Shown here in pieces: positions 37,373 through 49,690 of a DNA stretch of 64,000 nucleotides. This DNA comes from Cannabis sativa. Taxonomy: Eukaryota; Streptophyta; Magnoliopsida; Rosales; Cannabaceae. The position numbers and the translations under genes are program-made. The notes beneath the pieces were generated by a model. That model saw only the letters and a list, made by a program, of their open reading frames with translations, searched no databases and was not told where the DNA came from. Each line of letters starts with the position of its first letter. The stretch's first letter is position 1. The stretch spans positions 43,085,686 to 43,149,685 of the forward strand of contig NC_083604.1 in NCBI RefSeq assembly GCF_029168945.1, read 5' to 3'.

Positions 37373-39955
37373 TGATTATTTATCTAAGAAAAAGTCTCAA
37401 CTATTCCAGAAAAGATAAAGCCATGAAAGAATTTCCTAAATTAACAGTGAGAGGTCTCAGATATACTTTAGTATGCCTTAGACCAGATACCTGCTGTAGA
37501 GTGGGAGTAATGAGTAGGTATCAGATTAATCCAGGAGAGGAACATTGGAAGACAATCAAGTAAATCTTAAGATTAAGAAGAGGAACTATATGTTAGTCGA
37601 TAAGGGTGTGTTTAAAACTCTTAGACTACACCACATTAGATTTCGAGACTTGCCTCTGTGCTAGAAAGTCTGCTGATAAGATGGTGATTACTCTGGGGGT
37701 GGAGTAGTGATTTTGGAGAAGTATAAAAACCTATCTAAAGTCTCTTAGTCTACGAGAGAGAGACTGAATGTTAAAGTTGCAGGAAAGGTACTTATTCAGT
37801 CTAAGGAAAGTTCTATACATTTGTGGCACCGTTCCAACTTGTCTTAACTACTAGTGTTATTTCCTGATTAACCAAAAAGTAGTTGCCAAAAGTATAGAAT
37901 CCAGTATCCTAAGAGAGTAGACATATAGAGAGGAATTTCACAAAATCAAGGATTTTGTGATTAAGAAAAAGTAATGATGGAGAGAAGGTTGTGTTTAATT
38001 CAACCTGTCAGATCCTATTACGAGGAGTATACTACTACTACACTTGATTTGTATATCAAGGTGTTGAGATTATTTGAAATGCACATTTTGTTTTATATTA
38101 GTGCAAGTGGGAGTTTGTTGGGTTTTGTGCCCTAAATAAAACCCATTTCAATATAATCAGATTTACTTATTAATAAAGATCAGAAATAACATTTTATGTT
38201 GCATGGTTCACATGATTTATTTCATGATTATATATATAATGTATGAATTCTATTTAAGTCCAGAACATATGAATTTGTTAATGATTATAGTTGTGTCAGC
38301 ATAGTGGAATATAATCTTAATTATATGTTCGAAAGTTTATTCCCTGATTTGTCAGTTCACTGGATTTAGACTGACATGATAATCAGCGATAGGTATTCTT
38401 ACACCTTGGATAAGTGTTATGTCCTTTCCAGGGCATTGGCAAAGTTTACCAGTATCAAATGTATGGAGTATACATCGGAAGGGACCAATATTGAACTTTG
38501 ATTAGATATATATTCAATTCAATATCACCTGTTGATCTTAGATCAAATGATCTTAATCCTGATATGGTTAGGTTCGATCTCAAAAGTATTATACATGTTC
38601 TTTGATTTGTTAGTTAAGCCTACTTTTGGGTCAGGGTGATACGTACATTTTGGGAACATGATAGTATAATTGAGTGGGAGCGCTAACATAATTATGGAGT
38701 CTATAACTTCTATAGAAATTTAGAAGTGAAACGATGATATCCTTCGAGCTTGGCTAAACAGAGATAAATGGTGGAGATCTCATTTCACTTCGCTGAAATA
38801 TCATTTATACGGAGCTAAGTGTTTTAAGGATAAAATACATTGAAGGTGTAACGGTAACTTAGTGTCTATTCAATGTAGATCATCTATTAGAGGGTCATTA
38901 ATCAAATTAGGATTATAACAATTGATAACTAATAGCGTATCTATATCGTGGAACATATAGAGCGTTATATATGACTGAGAGTGCAATTCCAAAATCTAAG
39001 TGTGGATTCAATAAGGAATTAATAAGTTAGGGAATTTACTTGGTAAATTCGGTTCGACTTATTGGAAGCTCGGTTTATATAGGCCCATGGTCCCCATACT
39101 AGTTGAGACCATACTGTTTGTAAGACTCAGTTAATTGATTTTAATTAATCAATTATAATTCTAAAGTTAGACTATGTCTAGTTTATGAATTTTCACTAAG
39201 CAAGGGCGAAATTGTAAAGAAAAGAGATTCTAGGTTTATTTATTAATTAAGAGACTTTATGTCTAAATTAATAAATATATTAAATGACAATATTATTTAA
39301 TAATTAATTTTTAGTTATTAAATAATTAGAATTGGCATTTAAATGGTTAAAATTGGAAAATTGGTATTTTTGAGAAAATGGGATAAAATGACAAAATGGA
39401 AAAGTTGCAAAGTGAGGCCCATTTCCCTTATATGGCCGCCCACTATGCAAAGGGTTTACCATTTATTTTTCTATTATTTTAATGCCATACAATTCTAACC
39501 TAAACCTAGATGGCATTCTATAAATAGAAAGTGTTGGTTTCAGGAAACTATGACTTGCATATTGTTTCTTTCAAAGAAAAGCCATAGCCGCCTCTCTCTC
39601 TCTTTTCTTCTCTTCAAATTTTGAAATTCCCTAAGTGATAGAGTAGTGCCCACACACATCAAGTGGTATCTCAATCATAGTGTGTAAGACTGTGTAGAAT
39701 CCAAACAACAAAAAGGAGAATCAGCATCAAAGGAAGGAGAGAAAGAGATCCAGATTCAGATCTTGATAATGCTCTGGTACAGAAAGGAATCAAGGGCTAG
39801 AGATCTGAATAGAAAGAGTCATTATATTCCGCTGCACCCAATGTAAGGTTTACTAAACTTTATATGTGTTTATTTCATTGTTTTAGAATTCATATTAGGT
39901 TGTTAATGAAACATACATGGTAGTAAATCTAGATCCTGGTAAAATATTTCCAGCA
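37373..39955 (+). mobile_element. 5'-truncated copia copy with LTR D
   Basis: LINE sequence (HALFYCKCAKSVW...) gives way near 37373 to copia pol remnants on the plus strand, including RPDTCC..SRYQINPGEEHWKTIK (37480-37560). The polypurine tract AGTGGGAGTT and LTR D (38116-39955, 1840 bp) follow. LTR D starts TGTTGGGTTTTGTGCCC and ends TTTCCAGCA; TATAAATA is at 39519-39526. There is no second LTR and no target duplication. The LINE linker normally found here is also missing, so a deletion removed both the copia 5' part and adjacent LINE sequence. Confidence 0.85.
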
Positions 39956-40497
39956 GTTTCTCTATGGCAGCCACCATCAGAAGCTAACTTCAAAATGAAT
40001 GTAGATGTCGCTCTCAACTCAACTACAAAAACTCTGGGTATTGGTGCAGTAATTCGAGACCATAACGGTTGTATCATTGCTGCCTTTTCAAAGCCAGTGA
40101 AAGGTTGTTTTAGATCAAATGAGTTGGAAGCGAAAGCTCTCTTTCACAGTCTCAGTTGGGTGCTTCATGAATAACTACACATTACTCATATCGAATTGGC
40201 TGCACTCCGAGTCGTTACCGCTCTACATAATACATCTACAGATTTATCTAGTTTCTCGAATTTAATCTTAGATGTTTGTTGTCTTTTATCCTTTTTCTCT
40301 AAAGTTGTTATTTCTTATGTCAAGAGGGATGCTAACCGTGCTGCTCATAGTTTGACAAAACATGCTTTAGAGTTGGATCAAGACGTTGTTTGGATAGGAA
40401 AAATTCTCTATCTTATTTTCACTACTATTGTAAATTCTGGTTGATTTATAATAATAGTGATTTTTCTCAAAAAAAAATATATATATATACATGCCAC

Positions 40498-41006
40498 GAT
40501 TTGGACGCTACTTTGACAGTTTTTTCTTTTTTAAATATATACACATAGCCACAATAATGATCGTTGAATATGTTATTAGATATCAACATGAGTAAATTTT
40601 TTTTTTTTGAGAAATATGACTGAAATTGCTTTTGACTCATATACATATGGATAATTTTTCTTTCTTGCTTTTTTTTTTTATTTATTTGTAAGCAGCAGCC
40701 GCTACTATGATGCATGTATATGCACAATAGTCCTTTTTTTGAATTCATACACAGTGGGCTTCGGATATATATATATTATTTTATACTATGATTATATATA
40801 TATTTAATCACTTTTAATTTTAACTTGCAAAAAGGCTTCAAATTATTAATTTTTGAAAAGTGAATTCAGCTATATCAGTTGATCAACTTTTTTTTAAAGG
40901 TATTTCATCTTTTACCGAAATTTATTATCCTGACATCATTATTTTTGTTTTAGTCAAAATATGATAATATTTGAAAATTTGAATTTTTTTAAGATTTAAT
41001 ATATCT
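40498..41006. other. AT-rich sequence past the LINE
   Basis: T-rich runs and AT microsatellites only. No gene is seen. Confidence 0.5.
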
Positions 41007-41360
41007 TCTATAGCTATATTTGATTTTAGAAGACTTTTTGTGGCTTAAAAAAACCTAGATCAAAGTGGATCATGCAAAAAATATAAAAAATTTTAAATTA
41101 ATTTGAGTAGCATAACGGTATTAATTTTTTAAATTTCATATATTTTCCATGGCTATATCTCACTTTTAATGATCTTTTTGTGGCTAAATAAATTAAGTCT
41201 AAATCAAAATAGACCATGACAAATATAAGAAAAATATTGAATTACTTTTAGCAATATAGCGGTGTGTAAAAGTGAGATTTTCCCCTTGATCTCTTGGCTA
41301 TATCTCACTTTTGGAGACCTTGTATGGCTTAGAAAGCTTAGGTCAAAGCGGACATAAAGG
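41007..41360 (+). repeat. Degenerate tandem repeat, three units of about 142 bp
   Basis: GGCTATATCTCACTTTT-like words recur at 41013, 41152 and 41297, each followed by a CTTTTTGTGGCT(T/A)A-like word and then GTCAAAG or a similar word. Spacing is 139 and 145 bp. Non-coding and diverged. Confidence 0.75.
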
Positions 41361-41776
41361 GAGAAAATCCATTAGAACAAAAAAAAAAAGATTTAGAGTG
41401 ATGAGCAAAAAATAGAGATTTTTATATGTCACTTACTATGTAAAAATCTTTGTAAAAATTCTTGAAGATGAAAATTTTGTGCACAAAGCCTTCTCGCTTT
41501 CTTATTTTCTCTCCTATTTTACTCTTATGTTTGATTCTAAAACTACAAAAAAATTCTTCTGTTATTCTGCTCCCTTCCCTTTTTATAGAGACTTTTTTTT
41601 TTATTACTTTTATTTTTTTAATAAATACCCACTTAATGTAGAAGTGGTGAGAGTGGAAAGAATATCTCTTACATTTACTCTCATTTTGATTGACTATTTT
41701 TTTATTATTATCAGATTATTTTTTAATTAAATAAATTATTCCTTTACATTTTAAATGGCTTATAAAAGAGATAATT

Positions 41777-41828
<52 letters not shown>

Positions 41829-41830
41829 CC
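41361..41830. other. AT-rich sequence with AAT microsatellite
   Basis: There is no gene. A pure AAT run occupies 41782-41827, right at the 3' end (minus strand) of the MOCS3-like fragment. Confidence 0.7.
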
Positions 41831-41833
41831 TTT

Positions 41834-42224
41834 TTATTCGTTCAACAAATACATAGGCAAGTTTGGATCCACATCCCTTGCCCAACCCTCTAGTCCCCCA
41901 AGGATATCCTTAGCTAAAGTGAAACCCAATTTGTGAAGGGACTGAACAACCCTCTGAGACATTACTTCTTCTACACATTTATGCACCTGAACCAGTCCTT
42001 GCGTTATTACTCTCTTTCTTTAAAGCTATAGAGATTTTAGGCAACTTGGCCTCCAAACTTCAGAGAGGGATGTTCAGGGACCCAGGAAGAGAAACAATCT
42101 TGAAATGGTGTTCTGGACGAACATCAACCAATACATATGCTTCACCTTTAACTATTTTCTCCTTTAATTTCGTGGTGCTTATTCTAGAATCTTCCTCAAG
42201 TAGGTTTAATTTCATATGTGACAT
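41834..42224 (-). pseudogene. MOCS3/CNX5 rhodanese-domain fragment, broken
   Basis: MOCS3 (CNX5 in Arabidopsis, UBA4 in yeast) activates and sulfurates small ubiquitin-like carriers for molybdenum-cofactor synthesis and tRNA thiolation. Its C-terminal rhodanese domain carries the catalytic Cys. On the minus strand the frame reads LLEEDSRIS, then VLVDVRPEHHFKIVSLPGSL and NIPL, then a TGA at 42060-42062. It continues SLEAKLPKISIALKK, then CRRSNVS with the active-site loop Cys. After a one-base frameshift near 41955 it ends LHKLGFTLAKDILGGLEGWA and RDVDPNLPMY and a stop at 41834. Only this domain is present; the adenylyltransferase part is absent. It abuts a Tat gypsy remnant on the same strand. 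Confidence 0.85.
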
Positions 42225-42329
42225 ATTAGAGTATCAGTAATTATTACTTGTTAGTAGACAAAGAAAAAATGTCAATAGTTGTTAGCAAAATATCCCGTTA
42301 AAAGAGGAGCACATGTTAGTAAATGTGTA

Positions 42330-45300
42330 CTAGAAACAGCGGAGTTTGAGTGAACTTTTCATAATCAAATTCCTTAAATTTTTGGTGAGTGAATGATGAA
42401 TTTTCACCACAAACTTCACATGGCAAAGACCTTCCCCTGATGGTGACCTACATTGCAAATTACACTTCATAAGTACAAATAACACAAAAGAGAGAGCCCC
42501 AACTTCCCCTTTAGTCTGATATTCTCTCGATATTTTATTTACCACCAATTGGGAGTCACTATGTACCTCGATGTGCTGAGCTCCAACTTTTTTAGCTAGC
42601 CGTAATCCTGCCAGCATGGCTTCATGCTGAGCTCCTTTGTAAGAAGCAGGAAACTTAAAGCAGAGAGAACTTTGTAGTTGATGGCCTTGCAAGGAGATTA
42701 ATATGACCCCCGCTCCGACTCCCTTTTTGCTAGAGGCCCCGTCACATATATACCTTCTAGGTAGGTAGCTTCGGGACTGATTTGTTTGGGATATCACCTA
42801 ACTCGGAGCATTCTACCACAAAGTTGGCTAGGGCTTGTCCTTTAATTGATAGTTGTAGTTGATATTGGATATCAAACTGGCTAAGTTCCATTGCCCATTT
42901 TAACAATCTACCAGAAGCTTCCAGATTCTAAAGCATTTGGTAAAGAGGGTGATTTGTCAGTACTTTTATGACGTGAGCTTGAAAGTAAGGCCTAACCCTT
43001 TGTGAGGTGACCAGTAATCAAAAGGTTAGTTTTTCAATCAACGAATATCTAGATTCTGCACCCAATAATCTTTTGCTAACATAGTGCACTAATAGTTGGA
43101 CCTTTCCTTATTCTCGCACTAGGGTGGCACTTATAGCATGTTTAGACATTGCCAAGTACAGATACAAATCTTCCCCTTCCACCAGTTTTGACAAAATAAA
43201 GGCCTTAGTTAAATGCTCCTTTACTTTCTGAAAGGCCTCCTCACATTCTTTGGTCCATTCAAATTTCTTGTTTCCTCGTAACACGTTGAACAATAGAATG
43301 CACTTGTCTATCGATTTCAAGATGAACTAGTTAAGGGTAGCGATCCTTCCAGTAACACTCTACACCTCCTTATGCTTTCGAGGGGAAGGCATGTCGATGA
43401 AAGCCTAGGTTTTCTTTGGGTTTGCTTTGATCCCTTAAGAACTAACAATGAAGCCTAAAAACTTCCTAGAAGAGTCACCAAATGTACATTTCGTGGGAAA
43501 CTTCATACACAAATGACATATTGAAGTTACCACTCAGAAATTTGCCAAGGCTAGGCACCTTAGTATTGTGTGGTACACTGTGGGACAATCCACTATCATA
43601 AATGTACAATACCTATGGGTACCATCATTGTTTTCTCCTCTAAGAGTGACTGGTAACTAGATCCTCCCTATTGGTGTTAGGGAATCCCCATTAAAACCAT
43701 GCAGTTGGACTAGACAAGGTGACAAGTCTGTATCAATGAGTTTGATCGCTAAAAAGGCGTGTTTAGACAGGATGTTTACGGAGTTCACGTTATCCACTAG
43801 AACTTTTGGCACCTTGTTTCTTGCTATCCAAATTTCAATGACCAAGGGGCAATGATGAGGAAAATTTACATGTTGGGCATCTGCCTCTGCAAAAGTGATT
43901 GGCAGGTTCATTGTCCGAGAGCGTTGAGCGGGCATTCGTGCCAACACACACATTCTTCTTTCTCTACCTAATTCTCTTAGGTGCCTCCTCTAAAAATTCT
44001 TGCAACTTCTTGCAAGGCACGGCCCACCCGAGATTATTGCTACATGCCCGTCAACTAATGGTGGTGCTAGCCTTCGGGGATATGTAGGTCTTGGAGCCAT
44101 CAAAGCCACTGCATTCAAAGTTGGTGGAGCTCACAGTGTTAGAGGATATATTTCGAGAATTTGAGGGTTACTCCATGTGGAGGATTTATAGTACCCTGCT
44201 ATCTGGAAACAATCACTTGACTGTGAATGTCCCCCTCTCCGGGATATATGATGGTCCAGAGCCATTGCCCTAAATGTCCTACTCTTATCAACGTTTTAAT
44301 TTTATCCTTCATGAGTTACAATCGTTCATCTTATGTCCCACGTCTCTGTGGTATTCATAACGCTTATTTGCTTCTCTTTGAAATTTCCCCCTTGAGGCAT
44401 TCTAGGGGTCTTCCTATAATGAACCATGTTACATGTTTCCTTGTATACATTTTCACGAGTGTCTACAAGACTGGAGTATTTGGTGTACTTTAGATTGCAC
44501 TCTTTTTTAGATTTCTTCAAGGCTTCTCCTCGTCCCAAACGTCTTCCCCCTCTTTTGCTCTAGGAATTACTCACTTCTTGCTCTAGTAACCCCATTTGCA
44601 ATTGTCCATGTGCCACACTACATCTGGTTTGCACCGTTCTGTACCAAGAGAAATGGGTTTGCATAGGTGCGGGAACAACTACAGAAGGTCTGCAAATCAT
44701 GGGAGTGTATAGTGTTCCAAAACAACGGTAGATGAAGTCAAGACTAGAACAGAGGTTACTGGGGTTGGTGCAATAGGGACCCCAAAGGCTTGCTGGTAAG
44801 CATCCTCTAAGCTAATGAAGCCTTGAGCCTTGGCCAAGAATTTGGAGAGGGATTCATCCCTTTTCCTTTGCATTTCTCCCCATAATAGGGACCTAGTTTG
44901 CAAGTCCAGACTATAAGGTTGCAAGCTTCGTATCATTGGTTACTTTAGTTTTGGCGGCTATCATTCACTCGGTAAAACTTTTTAGGATTTCTCCTGCTTG
45001 TTTCTTGATAGTGGTCATAGAACCCATTTCCAAATCATATTCCCAAGCAACCACAAATTGAAACTGAAACATAGATTGTAAGTCCTTTTAGGAGCAGACT
45101 GATTCAGGAGTTAGCCTTTTTCACTAATCTTCTACAAACTTGGTGAGGGTCAACAAGAAGCACAAACATTTGGTATCATTGCTAACCCTTGCCAATTGCA
45201 TCATCTTATTATACATAGCTAAATGGGTTTTGGGATTTGAGCAGTGTCGTACAACTCGATTTGAAGCATTTTAAAGTTCTCCGAGAGAGGAGCCTTTGTG

Positions 45301-46270
45301 ATCCCCTTGATACAAGGCTTTGGGTCCTCATCTTCTAAATCAGTGAGAGTCCCACTCTACTTTCAGACCAATTTTGTTAAAGCGGCTATCTGTTCTTCTA
45401 ATCATTTTGCGTCGCTGTCGAGGAGGCTATTCCCATAGGCCTTGTCGTCAAGTGGTTTCTGAGATCATCATCATGTGACCTCGCATTTTTGCTCTTAGCT
45501 TTTTCGTATTTTACATCTAAAAACTTTATGAGGTCCATAGTGGACCAACTATCGTCATAGTAATTCTACTCCGTCCCCTCATCCTGGTTTACCAAATCAT
45601 TAGGGTAGTCCTTCCTTCCCTCAGGTTCTGGCACTTTCTTACCAATCCTCTTCAGTGTTATGGGACCTTTCTGGGTTGAAGGATGCACAAGCCCTAAGGC
45701 GTTGGTCATCTTCTGCACCTGGGAGGCTCTATTATCCTAATTCATGTTCTTCCAAGGTGGTTTAGAGGCACAAGGATTTTTTGGTTCACCCACTTTGGTC
45801 TTCCCCTTGTCATGTACAGGAGTAGAGGTTCTAACACCAGTGGGCTTCTCCTTGGTATTTCTTCTTACACATTCTACTAAAAGATCGTCATCAGAGTCTC
45901 CTTCGTATAGATCTCTGAACTTACTTTGGAGGAAACCCAATATTTTTTCTATCTTTTAGAAAATCTCTCCTTGAAAACCTTTGTCACCTCGAAATCGTGT
46001 TCATAACAGTGGCCATCTTTGTAAAACCCATCTCTTGCACAACCCTCGTGATCTACTCCTTCCACTTCATGATCTTTAGTATCTTTGCCACTGCCAACAT
46101 AATCATGCTGGTTGGTTAGGCCCCCCACCTTGAACGTTTATGTCAGAAGTATCCCCGCCTCTCGGCTCGCTTGGTTGTTCTGCTCCAGCGAGAGGGGGTT
46201 TACTTTCTACACAACCATCTCGAGGCCACCCTGTGAATTTCTTTTGTGAACTATTTTTTCATGTGGATAC
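42330..46270 (-). pseudogene. Tat-lineage Ty3/gypsy gag-pol remnant
   Basis: Minus-strand order is gag (about 45560-44690; KMMQLARVSNDTKCLCFLLT and [20 protein letters not shown]), then protease (43953-43560; LVDNVNSVNILSKHAF, later FMIVDCPTVYHTIL). The C-terminal part of reverse transcriptase/RNase H follows (43500-43108; KFLGFIVSS, FEWTKECEEAFQKVKEHL). Last is an additional RNase H (42797-42330; GASSKKGVGAGVILIS, HSDSQLVVNKISREYQTKGE), typical of Tat elements. The protease is joined to the end of RT by a deletion that removed the catalytic YxDD region. No integrase follows. Many stops and frameshifts. Confidence 0.85.
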
Positions 46271-49200
46271 CATGGTAATGGCAATGGTTTTTGTCTTTCA
46301 TCGGCTCTAAATGAAAGTACCAAAATTTTTATCGAGATTTTCAAAAACTAAAATATTCAAGAGCTAAAGACAATAAAAATGGCAAAATATAAGAGAGGAA
46401 GATTTTTTACATGGTTTGGGTGCTAACAAACCCTAGTCCACGAGTCAGTCTATTGGCCTCGTTGGGCAATGTTGATGAATATACAAAGTTATGCAGGAAA
46501 CCTAACACTTTTTCATTAATTTTTTTTTTAGAAGAAAAAAATCAAGGATGATTTTAGGGGAGTTTTTGCTATGTGTTTTGTTGGCTTGTCCCTTTACATG
46601 AAAATGGAAGGGATATTTATAGGCTTAAGTGATGGGTGTGGTTCGCCCCACGAACCACCTAGAGTCTCATCTTAAATTCCACTATTGGGGTAAATTACAT
46701 ACAATGTGGAGCTGACTTGTTGATCCTGTGGGTAGCATCATGCTTGTGCATGTAGCAGTTGGGTAATGGGGACCGCCTTAAACTGCTTCAGACATGTGTC
46801 TCTCAAAGGTTTAACCTTAAAAGGAAAAGGACATATGTCATTCAAAGTTGGTTCCTTTGTTGGGTAGAAGTCTGTATTGTCTGCCTGGTAGAAAGATGGT
46901 GGCGATGTGTGCACTACCTGTTGGAAATTATTTTACCAGGATCTTAGATCTACTCACAAGTATGTTGATTAACACCCTAAATATGAACTTCTAAAACGAT
47001 TATGAAATAAACACATATTAAGTATTAGAAACCTTACATTGGGTGCAGCGGAATAATATGACTCCACCCGTTCAGATCTCTAACCCTTGTATCCTTTCTG
47101 TCGCAGAGTATTATCAAGATCTGAACCTGGATCTCTTTCTCTCCTTCTTTAGTGTTGAAACTCCTTCTTGCTGAAAGTCTTTCTTCACGATCTTCCTCAC
47201 TATGGTTGAGGTATCACTTGATGTATGTGGGCACTACTCTAATCACTAAGTGTTTCGAAATCTCAAGGAAGAAGAGAGAGAGAGAGAGTGGGCGGCCAGG
47301 TATAGAGAGAGAAGGCTCAGGTTTTTTCTGAATGAAAAGTGTGTAATTTTCTTGAAGCCTTCACTATCTATTTATAGCATTCCACTACGGTTAGGTTTGA
47401 ATTATTTGGCATTAAAATAATGAAAATATCAGATGATAAATCCTATAAAAGTGGCCGACCATGGCAGTATGGATTTGGGCCTTACTTTTTGCAATTTTGC
47501 AGTTTTATCATTTCTGCATCTCATTTTCTCAAAAACGCCAATTTTCAAATTCAACCATTTAAATGCCAATTCTAACTATTTAATAACTATAAATAATTAT
47601 TAAATAATATTGTCATTTATCATATTTATTAATTGAACCATACAAAGTATCATAGTTAACAAATATGCCCCTACAACTCTTTCTTTACAATTTCGCCCTT
47701 ACTTCGTGAAAAATTCACAAATAGACATAGTCTAATTTGAGAATTATAATTGATTAATCAAAACCAATTATATGAGTCTTACAAGAAATATTATCTCAAC
47801 TAGTGCGGGGACCATGGGTCTATATAACCGAGCTTCCAATAAGCAGATCAAGAATTTATAACCTAAATTCACTGACTTATTAATTCTTCGTTGAATCCAC
47901 GCATAGAACTTAGAATTGCACTCTCAGTATATAGAATGCTCTATATGTTCCACCATATAGACACATCATTAGTTATCCATTGTTATAATCCTAATTTGAT
48001 CAATGATCCTTTATATGAATGATCTACACTGTAAAGGGATTAGATTACCGTTACACCCTACTATGTATTTTATCCTTAAAACACTTAACCCCGTATAAAT
48101 GATATTTCAGCTTATGTGAAATGAGTACTCCACCATTTATTTTCGTTTGTTCAAGCTCGAAGGAGATCATCCTTTACTTACTATTCGCCAGATAGAAGTT
48201 GTAGATTCCATGTTTATGTTAGCGCTCCCACTCAATTGCACTACCGTGTTCCCAAAATGTACGTATCACCCTGACCTAAAAGTAGGCTTAACTAACAAAT
48301 CAAAGAACACGAATAGCCTCCTGAGATTGAGCCTAATCATAACAGGATTAAGATCATTTGATCTAGGATCAACTAGGCAATATTGACTTGAATAGATATT
48401 ACGGTAAGTTTAATAAATCTAAGTCAAAGTTCAATATCGGTCCCTTCCGATGCATACTCCATGCATCCAACCTGAGCTTTACTTTAACCAATGTTCTGGA
48501 AAGAACATAGCATTTCTCCAAATGCAAGTAAACTCTTGTTGTAGATTATCATATCAGTAAAACCCTGTGTCTGATAAATCTAGGAAACTTTATTCACATA
48601 GTCATGTTTACTTTCCAAAGTGTTGACAACACAATAAACAGGATCAAGTATGTGAAAAGGGTTTCAGATGAATTTATAAATCAAATAGACAAGCAATTGA
48701 TAAGGTGAACCAAAACATACACAAATGAATGAAAAATACTTCTGTTTCTTTATTGATGTTGAATAAAATAGATTACATTGAAATGGAGTTTTATTTAGGG
48801 CATAAAACCCAACACTACCATGCTTGATCGTTGAGAAAAAGATCATATTCTATCAAGAAAGTGTAACTGTCGCTTGGTGACCTAGCTTGTGAGAAAATTC
48901 AACGTCCATGAAAATCCATAAGGGTCGATATCCACGACATGTTTCTTTGATGAGCATTTGGGGAGCCGTCTGAATTGAGCTTTTCTACTAGGCCCTTTCG
49001 GGTTTGGGAGAAGCAATTCCTATCCCCCTTTGGGGGAGCAAGTCTTGCTATAAGTAAGCTTTCGTGTTTCTTCTCCTTGGATGGGTTTAAGCTTGGGGAG
49101 ACCTTTTAATGTTTGTGCATCCTTAAAGGTCTCTAACTCACAAAAGATTAATTGAGCCTTTTCCATTAAAATACCACGTGTCATATCTTGTACAAAATAC

Positions 49201-49690
49201 AGATAATAGGTATATATATATATGCACTTATTAAAAAAAACAAAGAAATGAAGAAAAAGACCTTGAAAGATGACATTGCCAAGAATAAAACTTGCAACCT
49301 TAAACTCTCAAAGCTTCAAAGAACTTCAAGTGCTTCTTGGGTAGAAGAAGAAATCATAAGAGTAAGGTAGCAAGGAAGTAGAATTGGAAAAGAATGATGT
49401 GAGGAAGAAATGAAGAGTTAGAGAAACCTATTTATAGAAAGGAAGGATAAATATGGGCCTTTGGATGATCAATGAATCAATGGGTAGAAAAGCGCCACAC
49501 TTCCACCTAGGAGTTCGTGCACCACCCATCAACTCTATTAATTGTCTCATCAACACCTCAATCTATCCCATTAGACGAGTCACTAAAAGGGGTACTTTAA
49601 GAATAGCCCGAAGATAGCTCAACAAGATAGTCAAAAAGAGTACTTGAAAGTACTCATTTAGACTAGGTGACAATTGTTGACCCCTAAACA
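46271..49690 (-). repeat. Probable leader and 5' LTR of the Tat element
   Basis: On the minus strand just 5' of gag, TTGGTACTTTCATTTAGAGC near 46326 closely matches the primer-site region of the other Tat element at 61330. TATA-like boxes (minus strand CTATAAATA) occur near 46617 and 49434. A possible outer terminus TGTTTAGGGGTCAACA lies at 49690. The region is split by the solo LTR at 46919-48814. Exact LTR limits are not proven. Confidence 0.45.
46919..48814 (-). mobile_element. Solo copia LTR (LTR E) with TSD CTACC
   Basis: This is a 1896-bp LTR of the same family as A-D, starting TGTTGGAAATTATTTTACC and ending AAACCCAACA. It is flanked by the exact duplication CTACC (46914-46918 and 48815-48819) with no interior. 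That is the product of recombination between the two LTRs of a once complete element. It lies in the leader of the Tat element. Confidence 0.93.

Larger units (their letters stand above)
23966..40444 (+). pseudogene. LINE ORF2: endonuclease, reverse transcriptase, RNase H
   Basis: The order is typical of plant L1. The APE-type endonuclease starts MKIVSWNARGLGNSSAF, with METKLGP, GDFSEIL and SDHRALLVE following. Reverse transcriptase (25007-26577) has FRPISLCNVIYK, QSAFLSNRLITDNIL, KLDMSKAFDRVEW, RGLRQGD and [13 protein letters not shown] zinc-binding zf-RVT region ends HALFYCKCAKSVW, split by the copia insertion at 27246. RNase H (39956-40444) has WQPPSEANFKMNVDVALN and SYVKRDANRAAHSL. Damage includes a frameshift with stop after 24168, a stop at 24361-24363, a small deletion with stop right after RGLRQGD, stops near 26575 and 26887, and loss of the linker before RNase H. 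Confidence 0.9.
22011..40484 (+). mobile_element. L1-type LINE, interrupted by two copia insertions
   Basis: The 13-bp target duplication ATATACATGCCAC lies at 21998-22010 and 40485-40497. The element has a 5' leader, ORF1 (gag-like), ORF2 (endonuclease, reverse transcriptase, RNase H) and an A-run ending near 40477. Its own segments are 22011-27245, about 37287-37372 and 39956-40484. It carries several stops and frameshifts and is dead. Full 5' coverage and a readable target duplication mean the insertion was complete and not extremely old. Confidence 0.9.

Noticed and set aside
37303..37563. An 86-codon frame that could look like a host protein
   Set aside because: It is a chimera of the LINE zinc-finger end and copia RNase H remnants across the 37373 junction.
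41479..41730. Phe/Tyr-rich 83-codon frame
   Set aside because: Low-complexity translation of T-rich DNA.
44091..44493. Plus-strand frames within the Tat region
   Set aside because: They are shadows of the minus-strand gag-pol remnant.
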